Assembly: GCA_019914945.1 (NCBI GenBank)
Contig: CM034100.1
Coordinates: 18,177,096-18,241,095, forward strand
Direction of reading: 5' to 3'
DNA: 64,000 nt
Source: Typha latifolia
Lineage: Eukaryota; Streptophyta; Magnoliopsida; Poales; Typhaceae
This document shows positions 36,141 to 48,420 of this stretch, piece after piece. A program made the translations under genes and the position numbers. Every line of letters starts with the position of its first letter. Position 1 is the stretch's first letter. The notes beneath the pieces were generated by a model. It was not told where the DNA came from. It made no database searches and worked only from the letters and a program-made list of their open reading frames with translations.

Positions 36141-36284
36141 TTCCGTCCTTCTCTTACCCCAATTACCCTCTTTTGATCCCTCATATCTCTTCTCCGGACA
36201 AGACTCATCTTTTCTTTGTTGTTCTTCTCGTCTCCCCTATCCAAAGTCGTCGCCTTTTTCTCTTTTCCTTGCGCCGCCACGGAG

Positions 36285-36734
36285 GTATAGATTATTGTTC
36301 TACGTTTCTTGGGTCGATCTGGATTTCTTTGGGCTTTTCTTCTATAGTTGGCTGATGGATTTATCGGAAGGTTTGGTTTTTTATATTGAATTATTTCGTT
36401 TATGTAGGTCTTTTTGTTGTTCACGTTACTGTGTTCTAATGCTTTTAGGAGATTTGTCGGTGCTTTCTTCTTAGTTCTTTAATTTGTAATAATATTGTGT
36501 TACTAATTCTAATTCTTTTAAATCTGTTTATTTGGTTCATTTATTCAATTTCCGGTTCTTTATTATCTAATATGATCAATCTTCTGACTTCTTGTATTAT
36601 TTCAGTCTTCTTTTGCTTGCTGGTGTTGTTCTTGATTACTAACTTTTGTATTGTTTTAGTTTGTACTATATTTGGGTGCCCAAGACATGGCTGATCAGCT
36701 AACTAATCTTTTAGTGATTTCTTTTAATTTGCAG
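36285..36734 (+). other. 5'-UTR intron of the INO80B-type gene
   Basis: Donor GGAG/GTATAG at 36284/36285 and acceptor TTTGCAG ending at 36734 bound a 450-bp T-rich intron. The coding exon then starts with a short AAG-repeat leader (36735-36795) before the ATG at 36796. Inferred from splice signals. Confidence 0.6.
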
Positions 36735-36795
36735 ATAAGAAGAAGAAGAAGAAGAAGAAGTGTTATATGTCCTGTACTTGAGTTGTGATCTTCCA

Positions 36796-39476
36796 ATGGA
36801 TAGCCTGGGTTTATCAGGATTCACTGCTGCAAACAGTGTCATGAAGAAACGTAGAAGTGTTTCTTCAAGGAGGCCTCGCCCAGACACACATCCAACAGCG
36901 GAGGGTCATGATATGTCGCCTCCCTCATCCACGCCATCTTCAGACAATACCAGCAAGCGCTCTCCTGATGATAACACGGGCTATGATTCCTCTTCGCAGA
37001 GGAAAGAATTGAGCCTTAACACTTACGTTCCAAAGGTTGCTTCAATCAATAAGATTGAAAGTTCAGCTGATTTCAGAAAGTTCAAGAAAGATGAGAAAAA
37101 GTTTGGAGCTCTCAAAGTATTATACAAAAGTAGTAGTTCGAGAGGTGAGATACTTAATAATTCTGATAAAGAGCAGAGTGCATCAGACTTAAAGAGATGC
37201 ACTGAAGGTGTGGTTGCTCCAACTAATTGGAAGAGCGCAAGCGGAGGTAAAGAAACTAAAATTAATTCAAGGTCCCTGGTTGGATATGTTGGCAAAAGTA
37301 ATGGACGTCATGATATGGATCAGTCAATTGGAGCTCTCAATCGATCAGCTGAGAATGAATCGAGAAAGGTCAGGCTTAAGGTTGGTGGAGTGACTCGTAC
37401 TGTTCATGCAAAATCAAATCTGGAGAGTGGGAAAATTGGTTTGCATTCTGAGAAGCCCTTGCGATCAGCGGATGCTTCTCGACATCGTCAAATGATGATC
37501 CTTCAGGTAATCAGCTGGTTTATCTTGCTTTGACATCTAATTTAGCGTAGTACTTAGACTATTTGGAAACTTTCTTCAGACGTTGCCTAGCTGATACTCA
37601 AGTTTCCTATAATAAACCCTTGTGGAAGTGAAGTTATTATAGTAATGATCTGCACACTATTAAAAAATTACAATTGGAGTAGTTCTTCTGAACAAAAGAA
37701 CAAGATAATTTAGATAAAAAAGTCACATAATTCAGTATTAGTATGTCCTGTAATATTTTCAATATGAAGCACTGCTTCAGAATTCACTCTCTTTGGAAGA
37801 ATCTAAATATTGCTTCACTCATTTATTTATTTGTTATTATTATTTGCTGTAGGATATGTCCGATGATGATTACCCTCCACCTGAAAAAGCAAATGACTTG
37901 CAAGGAGCTTCAAGGAAGGATTTCAATGGAGGATGCTTTTCTCGTGGAGAAAAAGAGGACTCACATTCCAAAAGTACAGAAAAGAGCATGCATGTGAAGG
38001 AGAAAGATAAGCACCAAAGCATTACCTTTGTTGAGCCTGTTCGGAAAAGTAAAAGGGTGCCAAAGCGACGAACAAGAGAAAGTTCATTTCGTGATGGAGA
38101 TGAAGATGATGAGATACGTTATCTTGAGAGACTCAAAACTTCAAAGAGCAGCGTGGGACAGAGTGTCGAGCATGAAGATGATGATGACAGTGTCAAGAAA
38201 AGGAAAATATCCAAGGTGTCACAAAGTAGGAGAAGTGCATATGATGTGGATGTAGACTACAGTATGTCACGATCCAACAATGTAAGCAGAAGGAAGTTGA
38301 AAGCTGTAAAACAGTTGGATGACACAGATTACATTGAAGAGGAAGAGCATGGTTCGGATGATGAGCTTGATGCCAAGGAAAGGAAACTTAAAAAAGAATC
38401 TCCAGAACAATTGACTTATGCTAGAGCAGAACCTCTTATGACACGTCGCAGAGCCCTTCAATCAAGCAAAGCTGCTGGTGAGAGCTTGATCGAGTTTCCT
38501 GATGGGTTACCACCTGCTCCCACAAGAAGTAAGGAGAGAAATGTTGTTCTGTGAATATAGTGATTATGATAGAAATTAGAGTGTTCAAGATGATATTAAC
38601 TTTCACTTTGTGATTTCAGAGCAAAAGGAGAAGCTTACTGAGGAGGAGCAGCAAGCAAGAAAAGCTGAGGCTGCTCAAAGGCGTAAAATGCAAGTAGAGA
38701 AGGCAGCTCGGGAATCAGAGGTTCATCTTTTGTTCCTTGTTTTGAACTATTGCAATTCTGGGTTAGCCCCTTCTGACTTGGAAATAGTTTGCCTAATCTT
38801 TTTTCTTACAGGCTGAAGCGATAAAGAAAATATTGGGCCAGGATTCTAGTAGGAAGAAAAAGGAAGAGAAGATCCGCAAGGAGCGTGATGAGATGGCACA
38901 GGTATAAAAACACTAGCAGTAGTCTTATGTTTTCAGTAGAATATCTGGCCTATGCTTACTGCTTGAAGCCTTGAACTTGTGCATTTCTCAGAAGAGAGCT
39001 GCTGAGTCATTGACATTAGCATCAAACTCTATCAGATGGGTCATGGGACCAACTGGCACGATTGTTACGTTTTCTGAGGATGTGGGTCTTCCAAGTATAT
39101 TCAACTCCAAGCAATGCAGGTTAGGCACCATTTTTTATTGAAATTTGTTTTTCTTTTCTTTTTCTGTATCCATGTCTATTATTATTACAAGTTTCTTCCT
39201 TGTACTTCTAATGCCCTTCATGCAGCAGATTCTTTTTATCCTTGCATGTAGTTTGTAGCTTTTTGTAATTTCTTACATGCTTTTGGTGTTTTTTTAGCTG
39301 ATATCACTTTTTATTTTGGTCCTCTATTCAGTTATCCACCCCCACGAGAGAAATGTGCTGCCCCATGTTGTACCAATGCATACAAGTACCGAGATTCTAA
39401 ATCCAATCTTCCGCTTTGCAGTCTAGAGTGCTACAGGGCTATGCAAGGAGGTGTTCAGCCAGTATCAACTTGTTGA
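36796..39476 (+). CDS. INO80B: INO80 complex subunit B-like protein (PAPA-1 and HIT zinc finger), six coding exons
   Basis: Coding exons 36796-37506, 37853-38528, 38620-38720, 38812-38901, 38992-39119 and 39332-39476, all GT-AG and in phase, give 616 residues. The first ~450 residues are basic, serine-rich and disordered-looking, with acidic patches. The PAPA-1-like region begins around residue 455 (KQKEKLTEEEQQARKAEAA) and runs through charged helix to TIVTFSEDVGLP near 550. A HIT-type zinc finger lies at about 577-606 (C577, C581, C582, C598, C602). This layout is that of INO80B/Ies2 proteins, subunits of the INO80 chromatin remodeller that slides nucleosomes and removes H2A.Z. The start chosen is the first ATG giving MDSLGLSGF after the leader intron. 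Confidence 0.9.
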
Positions 39477-40217
39477 TTTTGTTATTGTAAATCTTCCAGT
39501 CTTTGCAGGAAGATGCAGTTCTGCAGTTCGCATAAATAGGCAATTTTAATTGGTGGAACAAGTTCATTTCATGTGGTTTACGCTCTGATTGCTCTCAAAT
39601 GACTAGAAGGTCAAGCTCAGTTGTGTACATGCAAATATGAAACTCTTTAGAGGTGTATACATGGAAATTCGTTCACTTTATATTTCTCTCGATATTTTGA
39701 TGAGCAAGCAAGTTGAGGAGAAAAGCCAATACCTGTTCCAGTCTCCTTTATATAATTTAACAGGGAAATTTGTGATATGAGAGTGTAATTACAATGTCTG
39801 TTTTGCTCAAACATCCACCTGCATCTTTAAATTCTTGTAGCTTCTAGAAAGCTTGCGTCGTCTAAGTGGACCAGAGGAGTCTCTTCCACGTTATTGGCAG
39901 CATCTCTGCCAGGTGAAGCAGGTAGCTAAGATATTATTTGTCACAAAACCTTCCTGATGTTGTGAAGTTAAACTCTTAATCCACTTCCTGCTGTTCTTAT
40001 GTTGATGTTGCAGCTCCAGTTTTCTTCTTTTTAAAGCGATGGTTTGAATAATTCTTTTAAAAAAATCATCCTATTTTATAAGTGCCACATTATTGTTGAA
40101 TAACTCGACGTAAACGCAGAACACACACTAATCTCAATACAATCTCCCCCCAAGTAATTAATTTGCCCACGATAATAACAAGTTGCACCAAACTTTACAA
40201 TGCTCCCCCGCCCCCAC
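39477..40217. other. 3' flank of INO80B and PMEI genes
   Basis: About 740 bp between convergent 3' ends. Probably untranslated sequence. A short open stretch near 39840-39920 is not supported as an exon. Confidence 0.6.
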
Positions 40218-40748
40218 TTATGTCATGTTGTTAATGGCGACGCAGTTGTTCGTCATCTTCGTCAGTGACGCATCGAACCGAGTCATCGGGCTTTTCAGTC
40301 CGATCTTGGTGAACTCGTAGTCGCACGACACAAGATTCTGCAGCGCCGACGACAACATGAGACCAATCAACGCCTTATCCCCGAACTTGCCGGCACGTGT
40401 CGCCGCACCGAGGTTGTCGACCATGTTGACGTACAAGTTCGAACATAGCTTGAGCCCGGCGGCGACGGCTGGCCGTGAGCTTCTGATGAGCCGGGCGGCG
40501 CGAATCTTGGCGGCCTTGGTGCGGCGCACGGTGGCGCGTATCTGCATGTATAGGACGGCGCGGGCATCGACGGTATCGTGGTTGGGCTTGCCGGCTGAGC
40601 GGCGGACGGTGGTGACGCAGAGTGAAGGGTTCGGGGTGCGGCCGCAGACGGAACGGATGGCGCCATCGGTGGCGGGGTGGAGGGCAGCGGAGGAGGTAGC
40701 GAGGGGAAGAAGGGCGAGGAGGAAGAGGAGGTGGTGGACTGGCCTCAT
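40218..40748 (-). CDS. Plant invertase/pectin methylesterase inhibitor (PMEI) domain protein
   Basis: Single exon, 176 residues, a normal PMEI length. Residues 1-21 form a signal peptide (basic start, leucine-rich core, small residues before AALHP), so the protein is secreted to the cell wall. The family cysteines are present: C35 and C44 in SVCGRTPNPSLC, then C102 and C142, with an extra C169. LSSALQNLVSC resembles the conserved late-helix segment. Such proteins fold as a four-helix bundle and inhibit pectin methylesterase or acid invertase; the target cannot be told from sequence. The arginine- and alanine-rich centre is divergent. Coding DNA is much richer in GC than its flanks. Confidence 0.88.
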   Translation of the reverse strand: MRPVHHLLFLLALLPLATSSAALHPATDGAIRSVCGRTPNPSLCVTTVRRSAGKPNHDTVDARAVLYMQIRATVRRTKAAKIRAARLIRSSRPAVAAGLKLCSNLYVNMVDNLGAATRAGKFGDKALIGLMLSSALQNLVSCDYEFTKIGLKSPMTRFDASLTKMTNNCVAINNMT

Positions 40749-41994
40749 GGTTTAATGAGGAGGGAGGGAGGCCAGAGACAAGAATGGTGGTCTGAGAAGG
40801 GAGGGGAAGATATAGACGAGTTGGATACCGAAGGTTTCGGTTGGCCTCAGTTTTGAAACTGTATTGCGCGCGGAATGCTCTTTGACAGTTAGCTCCGCTC
40901 TCTTGTTTTCTTTCTGGCTCTGCGTCATTATCTGTTTGGATGTCGTTATCTTTCTCAATTCTTTATTTGTGTTTTTGACCAAGTAATTCTTGCAGTAGGA
41001 CATTGTTTAAATCATTTCTCAATCTACTATCAGTTTTTGGCAGCTCGGCAATTTGATGTCTAGAGATTCTTACTCAATTGTACACTACTATGTTGAAAAA
41101 TTGTTGGAAAAAGTGATTCATAAATTGTTCTTCCGTCAAGTAATTCATATGTAGTATATTAATATACCAGCATAGCATTCTCTCTTACCTATATTAATTG
41201 ACTGAGAATTAAGACAGCGATTTACTAAACTGGCAAAAATTATAGCCATCTTAAAAATAGTTTAAATAGTATTACCGAAAATTAATTTTTCGTGTAGCTT
41301 TACTTTGGTCACTCAGATCTGATACTTGATTCTAGCCCCCCTGGACTACTTGAACTAACCAAATTAAATAAAGAAGCACTTGACCACGGACCACTAAGTT
41401 CCACGTAAGCTCTGCTCTCCGACCAGCAGTCGACGATCAAGACAAAGCTATTAGAAAAGAGAAAAAGACAGCTATCCATCGACAGCGTTTGCAAGGCAGA
41501 AGGGTAGTAAAGTAATCTCAAAAGTGGAGGCTATTATTCCTGTATAAATAAAATTGAAGTTCAATCACGAATTTTTTTTTCCTCCCTGTTAAATACCGCC
41601 CTATTAAAAATTACCCCTAGCTCTCCCCAAATTCACTTCTTCTGCCGCTAAATTAGTCTAATTCAGAGGTGGCAACTAGCAGTAAAGTAAGACACGTATG
41701 ACAAAGCAAGCCATTGAGATTTGAGAATAACCAGAGCGTCGCACCTTATTGGCTGCACAACAGTCGGATGTGGCGTGCAGCCAATCAGAAACGCGGATTG
41801 ACAAAGCTCGTAGTAGTATCTTTCGTTCTTTCAACAACCGCACATTAAATAAAGCGGAGGGAGATATAATTCGCTTGACTTTTGTTTTTCTTTTTAACCC
41901 CCCCCTCTATTTCTCTGTATTCTCCACTCTCCCATTGTAACCAGAAAATTTATTCGTTATTACTCTTGTGAGCCCAGAGATCGAAGCTCTCGTA
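40749..41994. other. Spacer between divergent PMEI and ALDH22A1 genes
   Basis: About 1.25 kb. Both promoters should lie here. No clear TATA box for either gene and no other gene-like frame found. A C6 run and CT-rich DNA near 41898-41930 are probably in the ALDH leader. Confidence 0.6.
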
Positions 41995-44900
41995 ATGGCG
42001 TTTTGGTGGCCATTGCTCGTTCTTGGGATCGCCTTCGCTCTTTGCCGCTTCTTGCTCATGCTGATCCCTCCGAATGTCCCCTCGATCGAAGTCGATGCTT
42101 CCGACGGTAACTGTTCGGCGGATTCTTTCGGATTTTGCTCGAATTTTCACAAATTTCGTAAATTTTTATAAGCTAGGGTTTATGGCAGTGTTGGAGGATG
42201 CGAGCCAGACCAAAGAGAACAGCTACATTTACGTACGCGTCCCCAAATGCTGCTCTTTAGCGTGTTTTCTAGGGTTCGCCTTTTTTGGTTCTTTGATTAG
42301 TTTATTTGTGATTGCTTGTAGATACCAAGAAAGGGGAAGATGGTGCAACTGGACAAGGTCCAGTGCTATGAACCTGCAACTATGAAGTACTTGGGGTATT
42401 TCCCTGCATTAACTCCTGATGAGGTTGGTGGTGATTCTAGTTGAATTCATGGATTGCGGGATATGGTTTACATTTATGATCTTGGAGCACCATAGATTAT
42501 AATCCTTACGTTAACTGTTAATGTATTGTGACCAATTTAAGTTTACTCCATCTCCTTTAATTATCAACGGAGCTGACTAGGATGGAAGATATATCTTCTA
42601 GATTATATCATTAAATTTATATAAAGTTCTTGCCAGATGAACCTGTGATTTTTTGGATCAAGTTGTGTATTGTTAAAGAAAATTAGGATGGTGCAGAAAT
42701 AAACTGGAGGCGAGATATGTTTCCCATGAAATTTAGTTGTGTTTCTTCAGCTCCCATGAATTTGGATTGAAAGTAATATGTGAAATTTTAAATTAACACT
42801 ATATGGAAAATTTTCTTTTAACTGTTAAAATGCGCCATCTATAAGTAGTATGGTTGCTGCATCAGGTTAAGGAGCATGTGGTCCAAGCGAGAAAGGCACA
42901 AAAGATATGGGAAAAGAGTAGCTTCAAACAAAGACGCCAGTTTTTGAGAATCCTGCTGAAGTACATTATTGAACATCAAGAGCTTATATGCGAGTAAGGT
43001 CTATAAATCCAAGCATTTATTTTTTTGCACTTTTTTTTGGTTGTTGTTGCCTGTTAGTATTAGTGTAGCTTATTGGCTAGAGGTCCGGATCCCCGCGAGG
43101 ACTTCAGGTCTGGATTGTTTTGTAAACTATTAGGCTTCTTCAATTTAAGATTATTGCATCCAATCTGACTTCTTGAATTATTTTCATTGTTGATTCCGTA
43201 TGTCTGTATCAAAAATGACAAGTGGTTACCATTCCTATTTTATAGGATATCTTCTAGAGATACAGGAAAGACAATGGTGGATGCTTCTCTGGGTGAGATA
43301 ATGACAACATGTGAGAAGATCACTTGGCTTCTGGATGAGGGTGAGAAGTGGCTAAAGCCTGAATACAGGTGCAATTTGAAGATTTATTCCAATTTAATGG
43401 AGAATATTAGATATTTGACTGTAATTTTTTGCCATTCCCCATGAGTGCAAAAATTTATATCAGTTGTAGTGATTTATTGATATATATCTCAGAAACCTAT
43501 TATTTATTAGTCACTTCAATCTGTATGACACTATACAGGGTTATTATGCATAGTTATTGTGTGAGTTTTCTTGTACATGTTGAGTGAGCGTGGGTCTATG
43601 AGCATGTGACCTCTTGCACATGCGTGTGCATGTGTGTGTTTGTGCATGCATGTACGCATAATGTGATGGATGTCCATGCAGCTGGCATCCTAAAGTTTCT
43701 GTATGGCTTTCTTTCTTTTTTATCTCACATAAAATAATCTACATTTGCAAGTGTACCGACAAATGGACAGTTCCAAATGATCAAGAATTCAAGATATGAA
43801 TACTTTGTTTTATAGTCTTATCTCTATTGTTTGGCAATCTGCTTTCCATGAGAACTTACTGACATCATAAAGAAAACAATGATCCATCATGTAATGTACG
43901 ACGTTCGTCATTGTCAGCACTAGTTAACTCTGAAGCAAAATATATTTATAAAATTAGCAGGAAAATGAAACTATATGTGTGAATTCTTTGTTTATATATT
44001 TGTTGTTGATTTTTTTTTTTACCAGATCTTCTGGACGGTCAATGCTGCATAAGAGGGCAAAGGTGGAATTCTATCCTCTAGGAGTGATTGGAGCAATTGT
44101 TTCTTGGAATTATCCCTTCCACAACATCTTTAACCCAATGCTTGCTGCAGTATTCTCTGGAAATGCTGCAGTGATAAAGGTATGCTCTACTAAATCTTTG
44201 TCTTTTGTGACTTTGTGTATGGACTCTTCCTCAGTTGTTCTGATATATGCATCTATGACAGGTCTCAGAGCATGCAAGTTGGTCTGGTTGCTTTTACTAC
44301 CGTATTATTCAAGCGGCCCTTGCTGCTGTAGGAGCTCCAGATAACCTGGTCCACATAATAACTGGGTATACATCAGTTTTCAACATTTTGTCTTCTTGCT
44401 GAATTAACTTGAATCTGGATTTTTATCACTATTGCAATTTTGCACCTCCTCCAGGTTTGCAGAAACAGGACAAGCTCTTGTATCTTCAGTTGACAAAATC
44501 ATTTTTGTTGGCTCACCTGGTGTGGGAAAGATGGTATTTCATTAATTTTGCTTCTCTTTTCTTTCTTGTCTCTTTGCATGTCACTTGAATCTTTTGCATG
44601 GGTCAACCTGCCATGCCTAAAGATTCCTCTTTTGTTGTTCAGTTCTGATTATCAAAAGATCATTTGCCATCATGACACTGTCTCTTAATAGTAATAAAAC
44701 AAGAAAGTTGATTGACAGGTAGTAAATAGGTCATTCTCCAATATCTCCTCTCCTAATATTTAAAGCTTAAACCTACCAAAGTAATTATGAAATTGATTTG
44801 GGGGAGAGAGACTTACACACTCTCGGATGCCCTTTTTTCTGCTTAGATTTAATCCTACCAATCCATCTCATATGGACAGTGATGGTAATATGATCAAGAA

Positions 44901-47900
44901 AGATAGTAAGTATCTAGATGCATTTTGATCTTTCAGGAGCAGTACTAAAAGATACATACCAATGATTTAGGAAGCCTTATATGCTTGAATAGATGTCGTG
45001 ATAAGTATACAAAACGGAACCAAATTTTATTGGATTTGCTTGTCCCATTTATAAACTTGGGAAATCCTGACTGACTAGGATAATGTAATTCAATTCCTTT
45101 TTTTCTCCCTTATTTGTCTATTTACTGTATCTTTGTACTTATCACAGATCATGCAAAAAGCATCAGAGACCTTGATACCCGTTACTCTTGAGCTTGGTGG
45201 GAAAGATGCATTTATTGTCTGTGAAGATGTTGATCTGCCTAATGTATGGAAATATGGATATCTCCTTATTGCTAATTGCCCTAGTTGCAACTTTGCATGG
45301 AACATTCCTATCTGTCAATATCCCATATTTCATTAGCTTCTCTTATGTTAAGCATCTTTTACAGGATTAATGATTACCACTAATAATTGTTTATTTCCTA
45401 TTTTCAAGGTCGTGCAAATTGCTATTAGAGCTGCACTTCAATCTAGTGGACAGAATTGTGCTGGTGCTGAAAGATTCTATGTTCACAAAGATATCCATTC
45501 CACATTTGTTGCTCAGATAGTCAAACTCGTTAAATCAATATCTGTTGTAAGTATGTCTATTCTTGCTCTGCTGCTACTAGAAGTTCTGTGCAACGCCAGC
45601 ATATTCTAGAAAATATTAGCCAAAGGAAAGAAAGCAAAAATCCAAGTATGTCCGACAGAAGATACCAACTAATGGTCAGGGTTATTTATTTATTTATCCT
45701 ATTCAAGATATAGACATTAATGTTAGGCAGCATATCTATACATTGATACTTTCCTGAAGCATCTGCTGTGGTACAATAGTGGCATGCTGTTTATCGAAAA
45801 ATAATTTATTTAGAACTTGCAGATTTGTTGATTAGATATAAGGTGATATCGTGTTCTTCAAACAAATATATAGCTAATCAACCAAAAGTTCTTGATCTTT
45901 AGCAGTCACTTTTAATGTGTCTTTCTGATTGTACTAAGTTATGGTAGAAAGAAGGGCAGTAGTCATTGCTCTGAGATTCAATATTTTATGTAGGTGAAGG
46001 TACAATATATGGTGTCTTAATTTCTTTAGGGTATGATCTTAAACTATGTATTTTCAATTTCTGTGACCGTTTTTCACTTGTACAGTTTGCTTTACGGCCA
46101 AAATGAGTGTCTTATATATTACACAGGTCCATATGTTTGCTTTTGTGTAAGAGAGCAAAGCATACAAAATTGCGTGTTTTAAGTCCATGTCATCAATTTT
46201 CTTAAAAAACTTGAACTGATAGCTTATTTTGAAGAACTGATTTTGTTAATCTGCATACTGCAAGGTGAAATATATAGTACATAGTGTATCTTTTACCTCT
46301 CCTTTTTTTCTGTAGGGACCCCTCTTGCTGGAAAATATGATATGGGTGCAATATGTATGCAAGAACATGCTGAAAAGCTTCAAAACCTTGTGAACGATGC
46401 CTTGGAGAAAGGGGCTGAAATTGTTGGTAGAGGAAGCTTTGGCAATTTGGGAGAAGATGCAGTTGATCAATTCTTTCCTCCCACTGTTATAGTGAATGTT
46501 AATCACACAATGAAACTGATGCAAGAGGAGGTACACTGGCAGCGTTTGAACTTGTAAGAATTTACCTTTCCCATAAGAAAAATGCTAGTATGGTGAAGTT
46601 TGATTGGCATGCAGGCTTTTGGTCCAATCATCCCAATCATGAAATTCAGTACTGATGAAGAGGTCATCAAGCTTGCAAATGACTCCAAATATGGACTTGG
46701 GTGTGCTGTGTTTTCTGGCAACAAGAGGCGTGCCATAGAAATAGCTTCCCAGTTGCACTGTGGAGTTGCGGCAATTAATGATTTTGCTTCAACCTACATG
46801 TGTCAGGTAACTGATAGATATAATCAGCTGCAAGTATGTCTTTCATTCTTAAGCTAGATTTCTTCTCGAGTCGATAATTCTTTTGGAACGCCAACTTCAC
46901 TCCATGTATCTAAATATTATTTGTTACTTCAGAGAAACTAATGACTGCACTTATATGAATATTATTCCAAACATATATTTCTGCATATTGTTATGAATAT
47001 TTCATTATGACTCATGCCCTTTTACTATTATAAATGCATGACATTAGTCCATATGCTTCCCTAGTCTATGCTTCTAGGGCTTATCATTGTTTTGCTATCA
47101 TTGCAATTGCTGCTGATGAACCCAAGTTTACTGCTTACTTCTGCCATGGTGTTGAACCAATGCAGAGAAACAAAATCTAATGGTCCATGAGTGAGTGATC
47201 TGCTCATGTTTATTAAAGATAACATATTGACATTAAATACTTCAGTGAGTACTGGTAAGCTGGTGGCAAATGGTCATGGCTGCCAGCTGCTAATTTGCTC
47301 ACATATAATGACACTAAGTATCGCTTGGGGATGTTCTTGGTGTCACACATAACCAACAGGCCCTTATGTTTCTTCCACTGTTACTTCATAGGAAGCTCAG
47401 TCATGGCATATGCTTTCTCAAGAAGCAATCATGGAATTAAATTTGGAGTTTCATACTTGATTTTTCTCAAGTTGTTTCTACTCCGTGTTCTGAGAAAAGT
47501 CACTATTAGGAAATGTTCTTTTCCATGCATCTTATCTATAGTTTATGATCTTTTTACTATTAAGTCTGAATCCTTTGATTTCTGCTTGAATGCAGTCTTT
47601 GCCCTTTGGTGGTGTAAAGCATAGTGGGTTTGGTAGATTTGCTGGTGTTGAAGGTCTGCGAGCCTGCTGTCTTGTTAAGTCAATTGTTGAGGACAAATGG
47701 TGGCCATATATTAAGACGAAGATCCCTAAACCCATCCAGGTCTGCTACTTGATAATTTCTCCAATCAAAAGATAATAGTTTTGGCTAATGCACTTAAGAC
47801 TTCTACTGTTTATGCAGTACCCAGTAGCGGAGAACGGCTTTGAGTTTCAGGAATCATTAGTCGAAACTCTCTATGGCCTCAGCGTGTGGGACAGGCTGAG

Positions 47901-47970
47901 GGCACTAGTTAATGTATTGAAGATTCTCTCAGAGCAGAATCCTACGACTGCCACTACGAAAAAGGAATGA
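41995..47970 (+). CDS. ALDH22A1: Aldehyde dehydrogenase family 22 (ALDH22A1), fourteen exons, one apparent 1-bp deletion
   Basis: Exons 41995-42106, 42189-42232, 42322-42423, 42866-42993, 43246-43368, 44026-44179, 44262-44365, 44455-44533, 45148-45243, 45409-45546, 46316-46530, 46615-46806, 47596-47739 and 47818-47970. The coding total is one base short of 594 codons plus stop. The N-terminal hydrophobic helix (about 6-24) anchors the enzyme in the secretory membrane system, as known for ALDH22. Family motifs: [12 protein letters not shown]-binding [11 protein letters not shown], catalytic base E297 in VTLELGGKD, nucleophile C331 in GQNCAGAER, and [13 protein letters not shown] near the end. 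It oxidises aldehydes with NAD(P)+. The frame is lost at the start of exon 11, where GGACCCC precedes TCTTGCTGG; one more C would restore it. Every other junction is in phase. Confidence 0.93.
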
Positions 47971-48420
47971 GTAGAGAAACTGAGTTTTTATTTTTATTTT
48001 ATTTTTTGGTCGAGAAAAGAGTATATGAAACTAGAGTTGTAGAATCAACTGCAACTTTGTTTTGTTAATTTGGTTAGCAGTGTCTCTCAGTTCGGATTTG
48101 GTGTGCATACTTATTACTAATCCGTGAATTTTGGTTATAATAGAGAGTTCCTCGTGATATTAATTATTGCCCGTCAGGATTTAGGGGTAATTGGTTTTCC
48201 TTATTGGTACATCATATTAAAAGTTCTGAAGGTTGTTCTTTGAAGGCGGAGGTCACGGCAGTTAGATGGATATTCCTCCGGAGGAACGCATTTGTGACGT
48301 GCCTTGAGGATTTTTTTTTATTGTTTGTTTTTTCTGAAAGGAGGTCCATCTTCGAGATTACAGAAAGGCATGCAACTGCTCACCCGTCCAGAGGCCAGAA
48401 GACCTACTGCGGATGGCGTG
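47971..48420. other. ALDH22A1 3' flank
   Basis: Probable 3' UTR followed by the edge of the LINE remnant. A T8 run at about 48310-48318 could be the complement of the LINE poly-A tail. Confidence 0.5.

Noticed and set aside
35825..36474. Two overlapping plus-strand frames of 176 and 211 codons
   Set aside because: They cover the INO80B promoter, leader and leader intron; no similarity and no consistent coding signal.
39840..39930. Possible extra INO80B exon (LLESLRRLSGPEES-like reading)
   Set aside because: The gene already ends with a normal stop right after the HIT finger, and the segment is not part of the family; probably 3' UTR.
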